This document shows positions 47,587 to 56,306 of a DNA stretch of 64,000 bases, piece after piece. Made by a program: the position numbers and the translations under genes. The notes beneath the pieces were generated by a model, which searched no databases, was not told the DNA's origin, and was given only the letters and a program-made list of their open reading frames with translations. Numbering within the stretch: position 1 is the stretch's first letter; each line of letters starts with the position of its first letter. Location of the stretch: contig NZ_CP096040.1 in NCBI RefSeq assembly GCF_023935105.1, positions 5,251,001 to 5,315,000 on the forward strand, given 5' to 3'. The DNA comes from Caulobacter segnis. GTDB lineage: Bacteria > Pseudomonadota > Alphaproteobacteria > Caulobacterales > Caulobacteraceae.

Positions 47587-49476
47587 CTACTGGCAGGCCA
47601 GGCACTCGTCGTAGTCGGTCTTTTCCGGAACGTCGAAACCGCTGGTGGCGGCTTCCGCCTTGCCCTCGGCGCCGGCATAGGCCGCGCGCTGCACCGACTT
47701 GGAGCGCAGGTAGTACAGCGACTTCACGCCCCGCTCCCAGGCCATCCAGTGCAGCATGTGCAGGTCCCACTTGTCGACGTCGCCCGGCAGGAAGACGTTG
47801 ACCGACTGGCTCTGGCAGATTTCCGGCGTGCGGTCGGCGGCCAGTTCGATCACCCAGCGCTGGTCCAGTTCGAAGGCGGTCTTGTAGACGTCCTTCTCGT
47901 CCTGGTTCAGGAACTCCAGGTGCTGGACCGAGCCCTCGTGCTCCAGGATCGAGCCCCACACCGTGTCGGTGTTCTGGCCCTTCTCCTCGAGCAGCTTCTC
48001 CAGATAGGGGTTCTTCACCGCGAACGAGCCCGACAGGGTCTTGTGAGTGTAGATATTGGCCGGGATCGGCTCGATGCCGGCCGAGGTGCCGCCGCAGATG
48101 ATCGAGATCGAGGCGGTCGGGGCGATGGCCAGCTTGTGGGCGAAACGCTCCTTGGAGCCGCGATCGGCGGCGTCCGGGCACGGACCCTTTTCCTCGCCCA
48201 GCGCGATCGAGGCCTTGTCGGCCTCGCGGCGCAGGTGCTTGAACATCCGCATGTTCCAGCTCTTGGCCAGGGCGCTCTCGAACGGGACGTTCTGGCTCTG
48301 CAGGAAGCTGTGGAAGCCCATCAGGCCCAGGCCCACCGAACGCTCGCGCATGGCGGCGTAGGCGGCGGTCGAGGCCGCGTCGGGGGCGCGATCGATGAAG
48401 TCCTGCAGCACGTTGTCGAGGAAGCGCATGACGTCCTCGATGAACGTCGGATGGTCGCGCCATTCCAGATAGGTCTCGGCATTGACCGACGACAGGCAGC
48501 AGACCGCGGTGCGCTCGTGGCCCAGGTGGTCGGTGCCGGTGTGCAGCATGATCTCGCTGCACAGGTTCGACTGGCGAACCTTCAGGCCCAGCTCCTGCTG
48601 GAACGAGGGCATGGCGCGGTTCACGCTGTCGGAGAAGATCAGGTAGGGCTCGCCGGTCTGCAGGCGCAGCTCCAGGATCTTCTGCCACAGGGCGCGGGCG
48701 TCGACCTCGCGCAGGACCTCGTTGGTCTTGGGCGAACGCAGGCCGAACTTGGCCCCGTCACGCACGGCGTGCATGAACTCGTCGGTGATCGACAGGCCGT
48801 GGTGCAGGTTCAGGGACTTGCGGTTGAAGTCGCCCGACGGCTTGCGGATCTCGAGGAACTCCTCGATTTCCGGGTGGTGGACGTCCAGGTACACGGCGGC
48901 CGAGCCGCGACGCAGGCTGCCTTGGCTGATCGCCAGGGTCAGCGAGTCCATCACGCGGATGAAGGGGATGATGCCCGAGGTCTGGCCCTGGCCCTTGACC
49001 TTCTCGCCGATCGAACGGACGCCGCCCCAATAGGTGCCGATGCCGCCGCCGTTGGCCGCCAGCCAGACGTTCTCGTTCCAGACGCCCAGGATGCCGTCCA
49101 GGCTGTCGTTGACGGCGTTCAGGAAGCAGCTGATCGGCAGGCCACGATCGGCGCCGCCGTTCGACAGCACCGGGGTCGCCGGCATGAACCACAGGCGGCT
49201 CATATAGTCGTAGACCCGCTGGGCGTGGTCGGCGTCGTCGGCGAAGGCCGTCGACACGCGCGCGAACATGTCCTGATAGGACTCGCCCGGCAGCAGATAG
49301 CGATCTTCCAGGGTGGTCTTGCCGAAGTCGGTCAGCAGGGCGTCGCGCGAGCGATCGACCTCGACCTTGCGCACCAGCGCCAGCTGAGGCCGCTTGCTCG
49401 GCTTGATCGCCGCCAGCCGGGCTTCTTTCCGAACGCTCGTCTTCGCCGCTTCACTGCCGTTCATGACCAAATCCAT
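47587..49476 (-). CDS. nrdA: Class I ribonucleotide reductase, alpha (catalytic) subunit
   Basis: 629 residues. Reduces ribonucleoside diphosphates with the NrdB radical. Visible: MPATPVLSNGG, the first active cysteine in LPISCFLNAV, the specificity/finger region NLCSEIMLHT with the thiyl Cys, the second redox Cys in ERTAVCCLSS, and the C-terminal CLAC shuttle (Cys625/628). The 100-residue N-terminal ATP-cone is absent. A NrdR box pair lies upstream and a terminator downstream; nrdB is 12 kb away. Confidence 0.95.
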   Translation of the reverse strand: MDLVMNGSEAAKTSVRKEARLAAIKPSKRPQLALVRKVEVDRSRDALLTDFGKTTLEDRYLLPGESYQDMFARVSTAFADDADHAQRVYDYMSRLWFMPATPVLSNGGADRGLPISCFLNAVNDSLDGILGVWNENVWLAANGGGIGTYWGGVRSIGEKVKGQGQTSGIIPFIRVMDSLTLAISQGSLRRGSAAVYLDVHHPEIEEFLEIRKPSGDFNRKSLNLHHGLSITDEFMHAVRDGAKFGLRSPKTNEVLREVDARALWQKILELRLQTGEPYLIFSDSVNRAMPSFQQELGLKVRQSNLCSEIMLHTGTDHLGHERTAVCCLSSVNAETYLEWRDHPTFIEDVMRFLDNVLQDFIDRAPDAASTAAYAAMRERSVGLGLMGFHSFLQSQNVPFESALAKSWNMRMFKHLRREADKASIALGEEKGPCPDAADRGSKERFAHKLAIAPTASISIICGGTSAGIEPIPANIYTHKTLSGSFAVKNPYLEKLLEEKGQNTDTVWGSILEHEGSVQHLEFLNQDEKDVYKTAFELDQRWVIELAADRTPEICQSQSVNVFLPGDVDKWDLHMLHWMAWERGVKSLYYLRSKSVQRAAYAGAEGKAEAATSGFDVPEKTDYDECLACQ

Positions 49477-49519
49477 TGCTCAATCAGCGTGTTCCGGAGA
49501 AGGGAATTGCCCTGCCCAG

Positions 49520-49567
49520 CCGCTATATCTTGTGGCCGAGGAGCCCCCTCAGCCCAGATATGGGGCC
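49520..49567 (-). promoter_or_regulatory. Tandem NrdR-like boxes upstream of nrdA
   Basis: Boxes at 49520-49535 (CCGCTATATCTTGTGG) and 49552-49567 (GCCCAGATATGGGGCC), 32 bp apart, 44-92 bp before the nrdA start. Same geometry as at nrdB. Confidence 0.6.
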
Positions 49568-49892
49568 ATAAGGGTGAATGACTCGTCAACGCCTCGACCA
49601 CGAGTTTTTCGTTAACAACCTGTGAACGGCCGCAACTTGCCTAGGCGGGACAAGGGGTTGCCTGGGCGAACTTTTTTCAGCCGCCGCGGGACGCGGCAAG
49701 AGGCCTCCGGAGATCCGCCCCCGGACAACGCCGTTCGTCAACAAGCTGACCACAAGGGATAGTGGTCGACGGTGGACAGCGCCCTTGGGATGGCTTCGGG
49801 ATCCGCTTGCGGCGAAAGCCCCGAAAACCGGGCCTTCGGATCAAATATGGGGTCGCCGGTCCGGCCGCCAAGCGGCGCCAGACCTCCGGACA
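49568..49892. other. Gap upstream of nrdA
   Basis: About 325 bp without a gene. It holds the distal nrdA promoter region and one inverted repeat, GACCAC / GTGGTC, at 49748-49767. I see no other feature. Confidence 0.5.
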
Positions 49893-49924
49893 AAGAGAAA
49901 GGGCCCGGCGTTTCCGCCGGGCCC
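49893..49924 (-). terminator. Rho-independent terminator after the OmpA-family gene
   Basis: Perfect 10-bp stem GGGCCCGGCG / CGCCGGGCCC with GAAA loop (minus strand), followed by TTTCTCTTTG. Confidence 0.85.
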
Positions 49925-49949
49925 TCCCGAGTAGTCAGTCGATTCGATC

Positions 49950-51158
49950 TTAGAAGTTGATCGAGATCGTCGAACGACGGTTCAGCGGTTCCTTAACGCC
50001 ATCGCCGGTGGCGACGGCCGGAGCGCTTTCACCCTTCCAGTCGACGGCCAGGGCCGACGTCGGGACGCCTTGCGAGGCCAGTGCGTCGGCGACGGCGCGA
50101 GCGCGACGTTCCGAGAGCTTCACGTTGTACTTCGGCGAACCCGAGGTGTCGGTGTGGCCGACGACAACGATCTTGGTCGCGTGACCGTCGTTGGCGTACT
50201 TCGCGGCTTCCGTGACCACCGATTGCGCTTCCGGCGTCAGGACCGATTGGTCGAACGGGAAGTACACGATGAACTCGCGGGCCTCATACTGCGGCGGCGG
50301 CGGAGGCGGCGGCGGCGGGGGAGGCGGCGGAGGCGGCGGCGGGGGAGGCGGCGGCGGCGGGGGCGGCGGCGGCGGAGGCGGCGACGCGAACGAGTAGCGG
50401 AGACCCACGGTCACCGACTGGTCCCTGTACTGGCCTTCGAAGGCGCCCGGCTGCAGGGCGTGCGAACCCTGCGACTGCCAGCCGTGATCCGCGCCGGTGA
50501 TGTAGCGGTAGGTGAAGTCGATCTTCAGCTTGTCCGTCGCCTTGATCGAGGCGCCGGCGATGGCCTGCCAGGCGACCGCCAGATCGTCGTCGTCGACGGT
50601 CAGGCTCTGGATGCTCGGATTGGTCGTCGAGATCGCGCCCGGCACGTTGCTGAACTGACCCAGGGCCTTGACGTCCAGGCGGTTGATGCCGACGCCGGCG
50701 CCCAGGAACGGGTTCAGCCAGGAGTCCGGAGCGAAGTCATAAATGACGTTCGCCATCAGGGTCCACGACTCGATCGAACCGCTCGGCGAGCCGCAGGTCG
50801 GCGCCGCGGCGGTGCGCGTCACGCCCGGCGTGCAGAGACCGACGGGCTGGTTGGCGCGAACGGCGTTGCCGTGAACGCTCTTCAGGTCGCCGGGGCGATA
50901 GCCGCCCTCGACTTCAGCGCGCCAGTGCGGGTTGAACTGGTAGCCGAGACGGACGAAGCCGGTCCAATCCTTGTCGGTCTTCCACGACCAGTGATAGGGC
51001 GCGCCGTCCGGAGCGCGAGCTTCCGACTCGGTCGTGACGCTCTGCGGCCAGTGGTAGCCAAGGTCGACCGCGCCGTACCAGCCGGTCTCTTGGGCCGAAA
51101 CGCCCGACGCGGCGAACACCGCGGCCAGAGCAGCTCCCGCCAGGAGGTTGAGTTTCAT
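49950..51158 (-). CDS. OmpA-family outer-membrane protein with a 30-residue polyproline linker
   Basis: 402 residues. Signal peptide (ends SGVSAQ); eight-stranded OmpA-like barrel (about 23-255, starting TGWYGAVDLGYHW, ending VTVGLRYSF); 30 consecutive prolines (260-289); then a peptidoglycan-binding OmpA C-terminal domain (IVYFPFDQSVLTPEAQSVV, VVGHTDTSGSPKYNVKLSER, NRRSTISINF). It links the outer membrane to the cell wall. ATG 51158 gives a proper signal peptide. A GGTATAAC -10 element lies at 51217-51210. The proline run needs EF-P for translation. Confidence 0.93.
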   Translation of the reverse strand: MKLNLLAGAALAAVFAASGVSAQETGWYGAVDLGYHWPQSVTTESEARAPDGAPYHWSWKTDKDWTGFVRLGYQFNPHWRAEVEGGYRPGDLKSVHGNAVRANQPVGLCTPGVTRTAAAPTCGSPSGSIESWTLMANVIYDFAPDSWLNPFLGAGVGINRLDVKALGQFSNVPGAISTTNPSIQSLTVDDDDLAVAWQAIAGASIKATDKLKIDFTYRYITGADHGWQSQGSHALQPGAFEGQYRDQSVTVGLRYSFASPPPPPPPPPPPPPPPPPPPPPPPPPPPPPPQYEAREFIVYFPFDQSVLTPEAQSVVTEAAKYANDGHATKIVVVGHTDTSGSPKYNVKLSERRARAVADALASQGVPTSALAVDWKGESAPAVATGDGVKEPLNRRSTISINF

Positions 51159-51504
51159 CGTTGAAGAGCCCTCTATTGCCCTGCCCAGGCCGGAGACCGA
51201 CCGGGCACTGTTATACCAAGGCGAACGCCACGGGAAAGTGTCAGCAAGGACACACTCGTCAGGTTTCGCCCCCTGCGTTTTGCTCAGGAAAGCTAAACAA
51301 GATCGCCCCTCAGAATCGTCTTCCGAGCGTGTCCGACGACATCCACGAGAGATAAGCGTCAGCTGTGTTGGGTTCGCACGTGAACCGTTTGCACGCAAGA
51401 GCTCGAAGCCAGGAAATGGTCAAGCATTCGTGGAGCGTCGCCAAAAATCCTCACCTTTCGGCGCGGTTCGTCAGGTCCTCGACGGACTCTTAACGGAAGA
51501 TTAC
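51159..51504. other. Gap upstream of the OmpA-family gene
   Basis: 346 bp, lower GC than average, containing the OmpA promoter region at its left end and the end of the ABC permease gene at its right. An open frame here has no coding features I trust. Confidence 0.5.
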
Positions 51505-52653
51505 CTAGTCGAGCGTCGTGCGATAGCGCGCCATCGCCAGTCCCGAGACCACCAGCACGAACAGTCCGAGGGCGGCGAGACTTGACCACAGCTGAGCCAC
51601 GTCCAGCCCCTTGAGCAGGGCGCCGCGCACCACCCTCAGGAAATGCGTCACCGGAATCACGCCGCCGATCGCCTGGGCCCAGCCAGGCATGCCCCGGAAC
51701 GGGAACATGAACCCCGACAGCAGGATCGAGGGCATCATGTAGAAGAACGACATCTGCATCGCCTGCAGCTGGGTGCGGGTCACGGTCGATATGAGAAAGC
51801 CCAGGGCCAGCGAGCCGATGATGAACAGCAAGACGCCCAGGGACAGGGCGACCCAGCCGCCGGCCATCGGCACCGCGAACAGGGCGCGGGCCATGATCAG
51901 GATCACCGCTGTCTGCACGAGGCCGACTCCCACATAGGGGGCCAGCTTGCCGATCATCACCTCGATCGGCCGCGCCGGGGTGGCCAGAAGGCTCTCCATC
52001 GTGCCGCGCTCGTATTCGCGGGTGACGCCCAGGGCGGTCATCATCACCAGGGTCATCGACAGGATCACGCCCAGCAGGCCCGGCACGATGTTGTACGCGG
52101 TGATGGCCTCGGGATTGTAGCGGCGGTGGATCACCACCTCGAACGGGTCGCCGCCGACTTTCGCGACGGGTCCGACCAAGTCGCGCGACAGGGCCACGCG
52201 GGGCAGGCTGGCCAGGGCCGCGATCGCCCCGCCGGTGGCGGCGGGGTCCGAGGCGTCGGCCTCGACCAGGATCTGGGCGTCGTCGCCGCGCACCACGCGG
52301 CGGGTGAAGTCGGCGGGGATGGTCAGGGCGAACTGCACCTCGCCCCGCGCCACCGCCTCGTCCAGCTCGCGGGGCGATCCGGCCACGCGGACGATCTCGA
52401 AATAGCCGCTGTTGACCAGGGCCGAGAGGGTCGAGCGCGCCATCGGGCCCTGGTCCTGGACCAGCACGGCCGTCGGCAGGTCGCGCGGGTCGTTGTTGAT
52501 GGCGTAGCCGAACAGCAGGAGTTGCACGATCGGCATGACCAGGATCATGGCGTAGGTCAGCCGGTCTCGGGTGAGCTGGATGAACTCCTTGATCAGCACC
52601 GCCAGGATGCGGGCGCCGGAGAGGCCGCCCCGGCGCGCTCGAGCGGCGCTCAT
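51505..52653 (-). CDS. ABC-2 type exporter permease
   Basis: 382 residues. One N-terminal helix (TYAMILVMPIVQLLLFGYAI), a periplasmic domain of about 140 residues, then five helices, with the EYERGTMESLLATPARPIEVMIGK loop typical of ABC-2 (YhhJ/YbhR-like) permeases. Last gene of the TetR-HlyD-ATPase-permease operon; overlaps the ATPase by ATGA. Exports a hydrophobic compound or drug; substrate unknown. Confidence 0.9.
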   Translation of the reverse strand: MSAARARRGGLSGARILAVLIKEFIQLTRDRLTYAMILVMPIVQLLLFGYAINNDPRDLPTAVLVQDQGPMARSTLSALVNSGYFEIVRVAGSPRELDEAVARGEVQFALTIPADFTRRVVRGDDAQILVEADASDPAATGGAIAALASLPRVALSRDLVGPVAKVGGDPFEVVIHRRYNPEAITAYNIVPGLLGVILSMTLVMMTALGVTREYERGTMESLLATPARPIEVMIGKLAPYVGVGLVQTAVILIMARALFAVPMAGGWVALSLGVLLFIIGSLALGFLISTVTRTQLQAMQMSFFYMMPSILLSGFMFPFRGMPGWAQAIGGVIPVTHFLRVVRGALLKGLDVAQLWSSLAALGLFVLVVSGLAMARYRTTLD

Positions 52654-53585
52654 TGAAAATTGTCCGACGACTGGTCCATCAGTCGGATGAACACGTCCTC
52701 CAGGGTCGGCTGGACCTCGGCCCAGTTCAGCGGGGGCTTGCGATAGGGGGCGATGGCGGCCTCCAGCGCCGCGCGGTCGGTCCCGCTGACATGCAGCGCC
52801 GCGCCGAACGGGGCGGCCATGGCCACGCCGGGCCGGCCCGCCAGCGCGCCCGCCAGCCGGTCCGCCCCCAGGCCGTCGGCGGTTTGCCCTTCCGCGCGGA
52901 AGGTGACCAGGCCGCTGGCGGCGATCACCTCGTCCGCCGTGCCCCGCGCCATCAGCTTGCCATAGGCGATGTAGGCGATGTCGTGACAGCGCTCGGCCTC
53001 GTCCATGTAATGGGTCGAGACCATGACGGTCAGGCCCTCGGCTGACAGGGCGTGGATCTCGTCCCAGAACTCCCGCCTCGCCTTGGGATCGACACCCGCC
53101 GTGGGTTCGTCCAGTAGCAGCAGCTTGGGCTCGTGCATGACGCTGGCGGCCAGGGCCAAACGCTGCTTCCAGCCGCCGGACAGGCTGCCCGCCAGCTGCT
53201 TCTTGCGGGCGGTCAGGCCCAGGCGGTCGAGGCTGTCCCTGACCCGGTCGCGGCGGCGGTCCAGCTCGTGGACCCGCGCGACGAAATCGAGGTTCTCCTC
53301 GATCGACAGGTCCTCGTAGAGCGAGAACTTCTGGGTCATGTAGCCGGTCTGGCGCTTCACGGCCTCGGCGTCCTTGCGAAAGTCCAGGCCCAGCACCGCC
53401 CCCTCGCCGCTGTCGGGGGTCAGCAGGCCGCACAGCATCCGCAGGGTGGTGGTCTTGCCCGAGCCGTTGGGGCCGAGGAAGCCGGTGATCCGCCCCCTGC
53501 CGACCTGGATCGAGACGTCCTGCACCACGTGGCGCGGGCCGAAGGACTTGTTCAGTCCCCGGACGTCCACCGCGAGCTCCGTCAC
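52650..53585 (-). CDS. ABC exporter ATPase
   Basis: 311 residues: Walker A GPNGSGKTTTLRML, signature LSGGWKQRLALAAS, Walker B LLLLDEPTAGVDP and a switch His in VSTHYMDEA. A C-terminal extension follows. Start GTG 53585 overlaps the HlyD stop (GTGA) and gives the normal N-terminus. Energises the adjacent permease. Confidence 0.94.
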   Translation of the reverse strand: MTELAVDVRGLNKSFGPRHVVQDVSIQVGRGRITGFLGPNGSGKTTTLRMLCGLLTPDSGEGAVLGLDFRKDAEAVKRQTGYMTQKFSLYEDLSIEENLDFVARVHELDRRRDRVRDSLDRLGLTARKKQLAGSLSGGWKQRLALAASVMHEPKLLLLDEPTAGVDPKARREFWDEIHALSAEGLTVMVSTHYMDEAERCHDIAYIAYGKLMARGTADEVIAASGLVTFRAEGQTADGLGADRLAGALAGRPGVAMAAPFGAALHVSGTDRAALEAAIAPYRKPPLNWAEVQPTLEDVFIRLMDQSSDNFQ

Positions 53586-54580
53586 CGCCCGCTCTCCCCG
53601 GAAACACCCTCCAGCGGCACCACGTCGACCGGTTGGCCGATCGCCAGGGGCGCGCCCGGATCGGGCCGGGCTTCGACCAGAAACACCAGGCGCTGGCGAG
53701 CCTCGCGACTGTAGATCACCGGCGGGGTGTATTCCGAGCGCGGCGAGACGTAGTTGATCCGCGCCGTTCGCTCGGCCCCGCAGCCGTCGCATGCGAAACG
53801 GACAGCCATGCCCGGCTGGTAGCGCGCCACCTCCGCCTCCGGAACAAAGAAGCGCAGGCGCACGCGGCTGTCGGACAGCAGGGCCACCACCGGCTGGTTG
53901 GCGGCCGCCCATTCACCGGGCTGGTAGAAGACGTCCTGCACCCGCGCCGCCGCCGGGGCGCGCGGACTGATCTGGTCCAGGCGATCCTGGGCGGCGGCCA
54001 GGCTCTCGCGCGCCGAGGCGACGGCCGACCGGGCCGCGCTCACGGCGTCAGGCCGGGCACCCAGGGTCCCGACATCCTTGCGGCGCGCCACGGCGGCGGC
54101 GTTGGCGCGGGCGGTGTCCAGGGCGGCCTTCACCTGATCCAGCTTGGCCGGGGCGTAGATGCCCTTGCGCACCAGCGGCGCGATACGGTCGTAGTCGGCC
54201 TGGGCCTGGCGGACCTGGGCCTGGGCGGCGGCGCGCTCGGCGTCGTAGACCGCCAGCTCCTGCGGACGCTGGCCCTTCTCGGCGTCGCGGAGCTGGGCTG
54301 AGGCGATGGCGACCTGGGCGGCCGCCTGGTCACGGGCGGCGGTCAACTGGGCGGCGTCCAGGGCGAACAACGGCTGGCCGGCTTTGACCCGGTCGCCGCG
54401 CTGGACGGCGACGGCGCTGACCAGGCCGGCGTTCGAGGTCGCGACATACAGCGTCTCGCCCTCGACATAGCCCGACAGGCGATGCGGCCGACGCGCGTCG
54501 GGGCCCAGCAGTTTCCAGCCCAGCACGCCGCCGACGACGACCCCGGCCACGACGGCGAGGATCCGAACAGCGGGTTTCAT
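53582..54580 (-). CDS. HlyD-family periplasmic adaptor protein
   Basis: 332 residues. One N-terminal helix (ILAVVAGVVVGGVLGWKLL), biotinyl-lipoyl half motif GYVEGETLYVATSNAGLVSA, a long alpha-hairpin (about 80-200), second half motif ISPRAPAAARVQDVFYQPGE, then beta-barrel. Resembles YbhG/YhiI adaptors. It links the ABC permease to an outer-membrane channel encoded elsewhere. Start overlaps the TetR stop by ATGA. Confidence 0.92.
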   Translation of the reverse strand: MKPAVRILAVVAGVVVGGVLGWKLLGPDARRPHRLSGYVEGETLYVATSNAGLVSAVAVQRGDRVKAGQPLFALDAAQLTAARDQAAAQVAIASAQLRDAEKGQRPQELAVYDAERAAAQAQVRQAQADYDRIAPLVRKGIYAPAKLDQVKAALDTARANAAAVARRKDVGTLGARPDAVSAARSAVASARESLAAAQDRLDQISPRAPAAARVQDVFYQPGEWAAANQPVVALLSDSRVRLRFFVPEAEVARYQPGMAVRFACDGCGAERTARINYVSPRSEYTPPVIYSREARQRLVFLVEARPDPGAPLAIGQPVDVVPLEGVSGESGR

Positions 54581-55218
54581 GGCAGCATGACCACGCGCGA
54601 GGCCAGGCCCGTCAGCACGGTCTCGCAGTGCTGCAGGGCCAGCGCCTCCAGGTCGAGGGCCGAGGCCCCCACGGGCGTGAACGTCTCCTGCCAGATCACC
54701 CCCATCAGGACTGGCCCCACGATGCTGAAGGCCTGCAGGCGAGGATCGCCGGGGCGGATTTCGCCGCGCGCCTGGGCTCGCGTCAGCGCGCCGGTCATCG
54801 CGCCCAGCGCGCGGCTGACCACCTCGTCGTGCCAGACGCGGGCCAGTTCCGGAAAGTTGCGCGACTCGCCGATGACCAGCTTGGCCACCGCCCCCAGGCG
54901 CGTGGTCCCGATCACCTTGACGATGCGCCCGATCACCAGCCGCAGCAGGTCCGGGAACGGCAGGGTCGCCTGGGTCAGCAGCCCTTCGACCATGTCGAGG
55001 TTGGGGGCCACCGCCTCGCGAACCACCGCGCGAAAGATGTCCTCCTTGGTCTCGAAATAGAGATAGAGCGCGCCCTTGGAGATGCCGGCCCGGGCGGCGA
55101 TCTCGTCCAGCTTCGCGGCGGCGAAGCCCTTTTCCGCGAACACCTCGAGCGCCGCCTGGACGATCTCGCCCGGCCGCGCCTCGCTGCGCCGCCGCCACTT
55201 GGGGGAACCGGCCTGCAT
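54577..55218 (-). CDS. TetR-family repressor of the ABC exporter operon
   Basis: 213 residues. N-terminal helix-turn-helix with FAEKGFAAAKLDEIAARAGI and SKGALYLYFETKEDIFRAVV; the C-terminal effector domain fits the CecR/YbiH-like subgroup. First gene of the operon, coupled to hlyD. A near-perfect 26-bp palindrome lies 12 bp before its start, so it most likely represses itself and the exporter until an inducer binds. Confidence 0.94.
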   Translation of the reverse strand: MQAGSPKWRRRSEARPGEIVQAALEVFAEKGFAAAKLDEIAARAGISKGALYLYFETKEDIFRAVVREAVAPNLDMVEGLLTQATLPFPDLLRLVIGRIVKVIGTTRLGAVAKLVIGESRNFPELARVWHDEVVSRALGAMTGALTRAQARGEIRPGDPRLQAFSIVGPVLMGVIWQETFTPVGASALDLEALALQHCETVLTGLASRVVMLP

Positions 55219-55230
55219 TTTCGGGATCCG

Positions 55231-55256
55231 TATATAACTGACTAGTCGGTTATATA
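55231..55256. promoter_or_regulatory. TetR operator
   Basis: 26-bp palindrome: TATATAACTGACT against AGTCGGTTATATA, one mismatched pair, centred at 55243/55244. AT-rich in a GC-rich region, overlapping the expected promoter or start of the mRNA. Confidence 0.75.
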
Positions 55257-55292
55257 TTTGGGCGAGAAGGAACTCAAGTCATCCGGAACCCA

Positions 55293-55392
55293 TGTCATCC
55301 CGGACACGCTTGCGCGATCCGGGACCCAGGGCCGGCGCTTCGGATTTTGCCCCTGGGTCCCGGCTCTCCGCTGCGCTACGGCCGGGATGACA
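55293..55392. repeat. Palindromic intergenic repeat downstream of the methyltransferase gene
   Basis: Arms TGTCATCCCGG and CCGGGATGACA; inner GGGACCCAGG against CCTGGGTCCC. About 100 bp. Confidence 0.75.
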
Positions 55393-55413
55393 CAGTTTCC
55401 GTGTTTCGAATTC

Positions 55414-56250
55414 CTACCCCTCCGCCGACACCAGCCAGCAGGCCGAGTTCATTCGGGCGACGCCGTCCTTCACATAGGGCTCCAGCGCCCGGGTCACGGC
55501 CTCGCGGACCTTCTCCCGCACAGCCTCGTCCTGGTTCGCCAGGGCCGGGTTCAGCGGGCCGACGCGCAGGCTCATGGTCAGGAGTTCGTCGAAGCTGACG
55601 GGAGTCGGGTCGTCCAGAGGCTCGATACGGACGTTCCGCCAGCCGCCCGCCTCCAGGATCGTCCGCGTGCGGTCGGGATCGGCCAGGCCGAAGCGGCCCG
55701 GCGCGTCCGTCTCGAAGACCGGGACCGACGGCAGGAACGGCGCGGCGGCCTCCAACGGGACTCCCGCGATGGCGTTGTCCTCGGCGCTCCGCCAGCTGGC
55801 GAAGACCAGCCGACCGCCCGGCCTGACGGCGCGCCGCAGGTTCTCGAAGGCCGCGAAGGGATCGGGGAAGAACATCACCCCGAACCGCGAGATGATGGCG
55901 TCGAACGGCGGGTCGAAGACATGGGTCTGGGCGTCAGCCTGGACGAAGTCGACGCCCTCCAGCCCCGCCTCGCCCGCCCGCTGGCGCGCCAGCTGCAGCA
56001 GGGCGCCGGAGATGTCGGCCCCGACGGCCAGGCCCTGCGGCCCCACGCGCCAGGCGGCCTCGAAGGTGGTCGCGCCCGCGCCGCAGCCGATGTCCAGCAC
56101 CCGCTCGCCGGCCCGCAGGTCGGCGCGGTCGACCACGACCTTGGCGATCGGCGCGTAGAGGCGGTCCAGCAGGGCCTGCTGCTCGACCCAGACCTTGCCG
56201 GCCCGGTCCCAATAGGCCGACATGTCCTTCTCCAGAACAGCGTCGCTCAT
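55414..56250 (-). CDS. SAM-dependent methyltransferase
   Basis: 278 residues, class I fold: motif I VLDIGCGAGATTFEA, Asp/acidic loop VGADISGALLQLA, motif II-like FDAIISRFGVMFF and PGGRLVFASW. Fits the UbiE/type 11 group acting on small molecules. The C-terminal half is specific but unassigned. Separate from the exporter operon by a repeat. Confidence 0.85.
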   Translation of the reverse strand: MSDAVLEKDMSAYWDRAGKVWVEQQALLDRLYAPIAKVVVDRADLRAGERVLDIGCGAGATTFEAAWRVGPQGLAVGADISGALLQLARQRAGEAGLEGVDFVQADAQTHVFDPPFDAIISRFGVMFFPDPFAAFENLRRAVRPGGRLVFASWRSAEDNAIAGVPLEAAAPFLPSVPVFETDAPGRFGLADPDRTRTILEAGGWRNVRIEPLDDPTPVSFDELLTMSLRVGPLNPALANQDEAVREKVREAVTRALEPYVKDGVARMNSACWLVSAEG

Positions 56251-56306
56251 TCCGCCTCTCCTTCTCTCTTGTCAGGAGGCTGATGTCGGCGCCGGGCGGC
56301 CCAGGT

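Noticed and set aside
51159-51585. Plus-strand open frame in the gap upstream of the OmpA-family gene
   Set aside because: Atypical composition, no ribosome site, and it runs into the ABC permease gene from the opposite strand.
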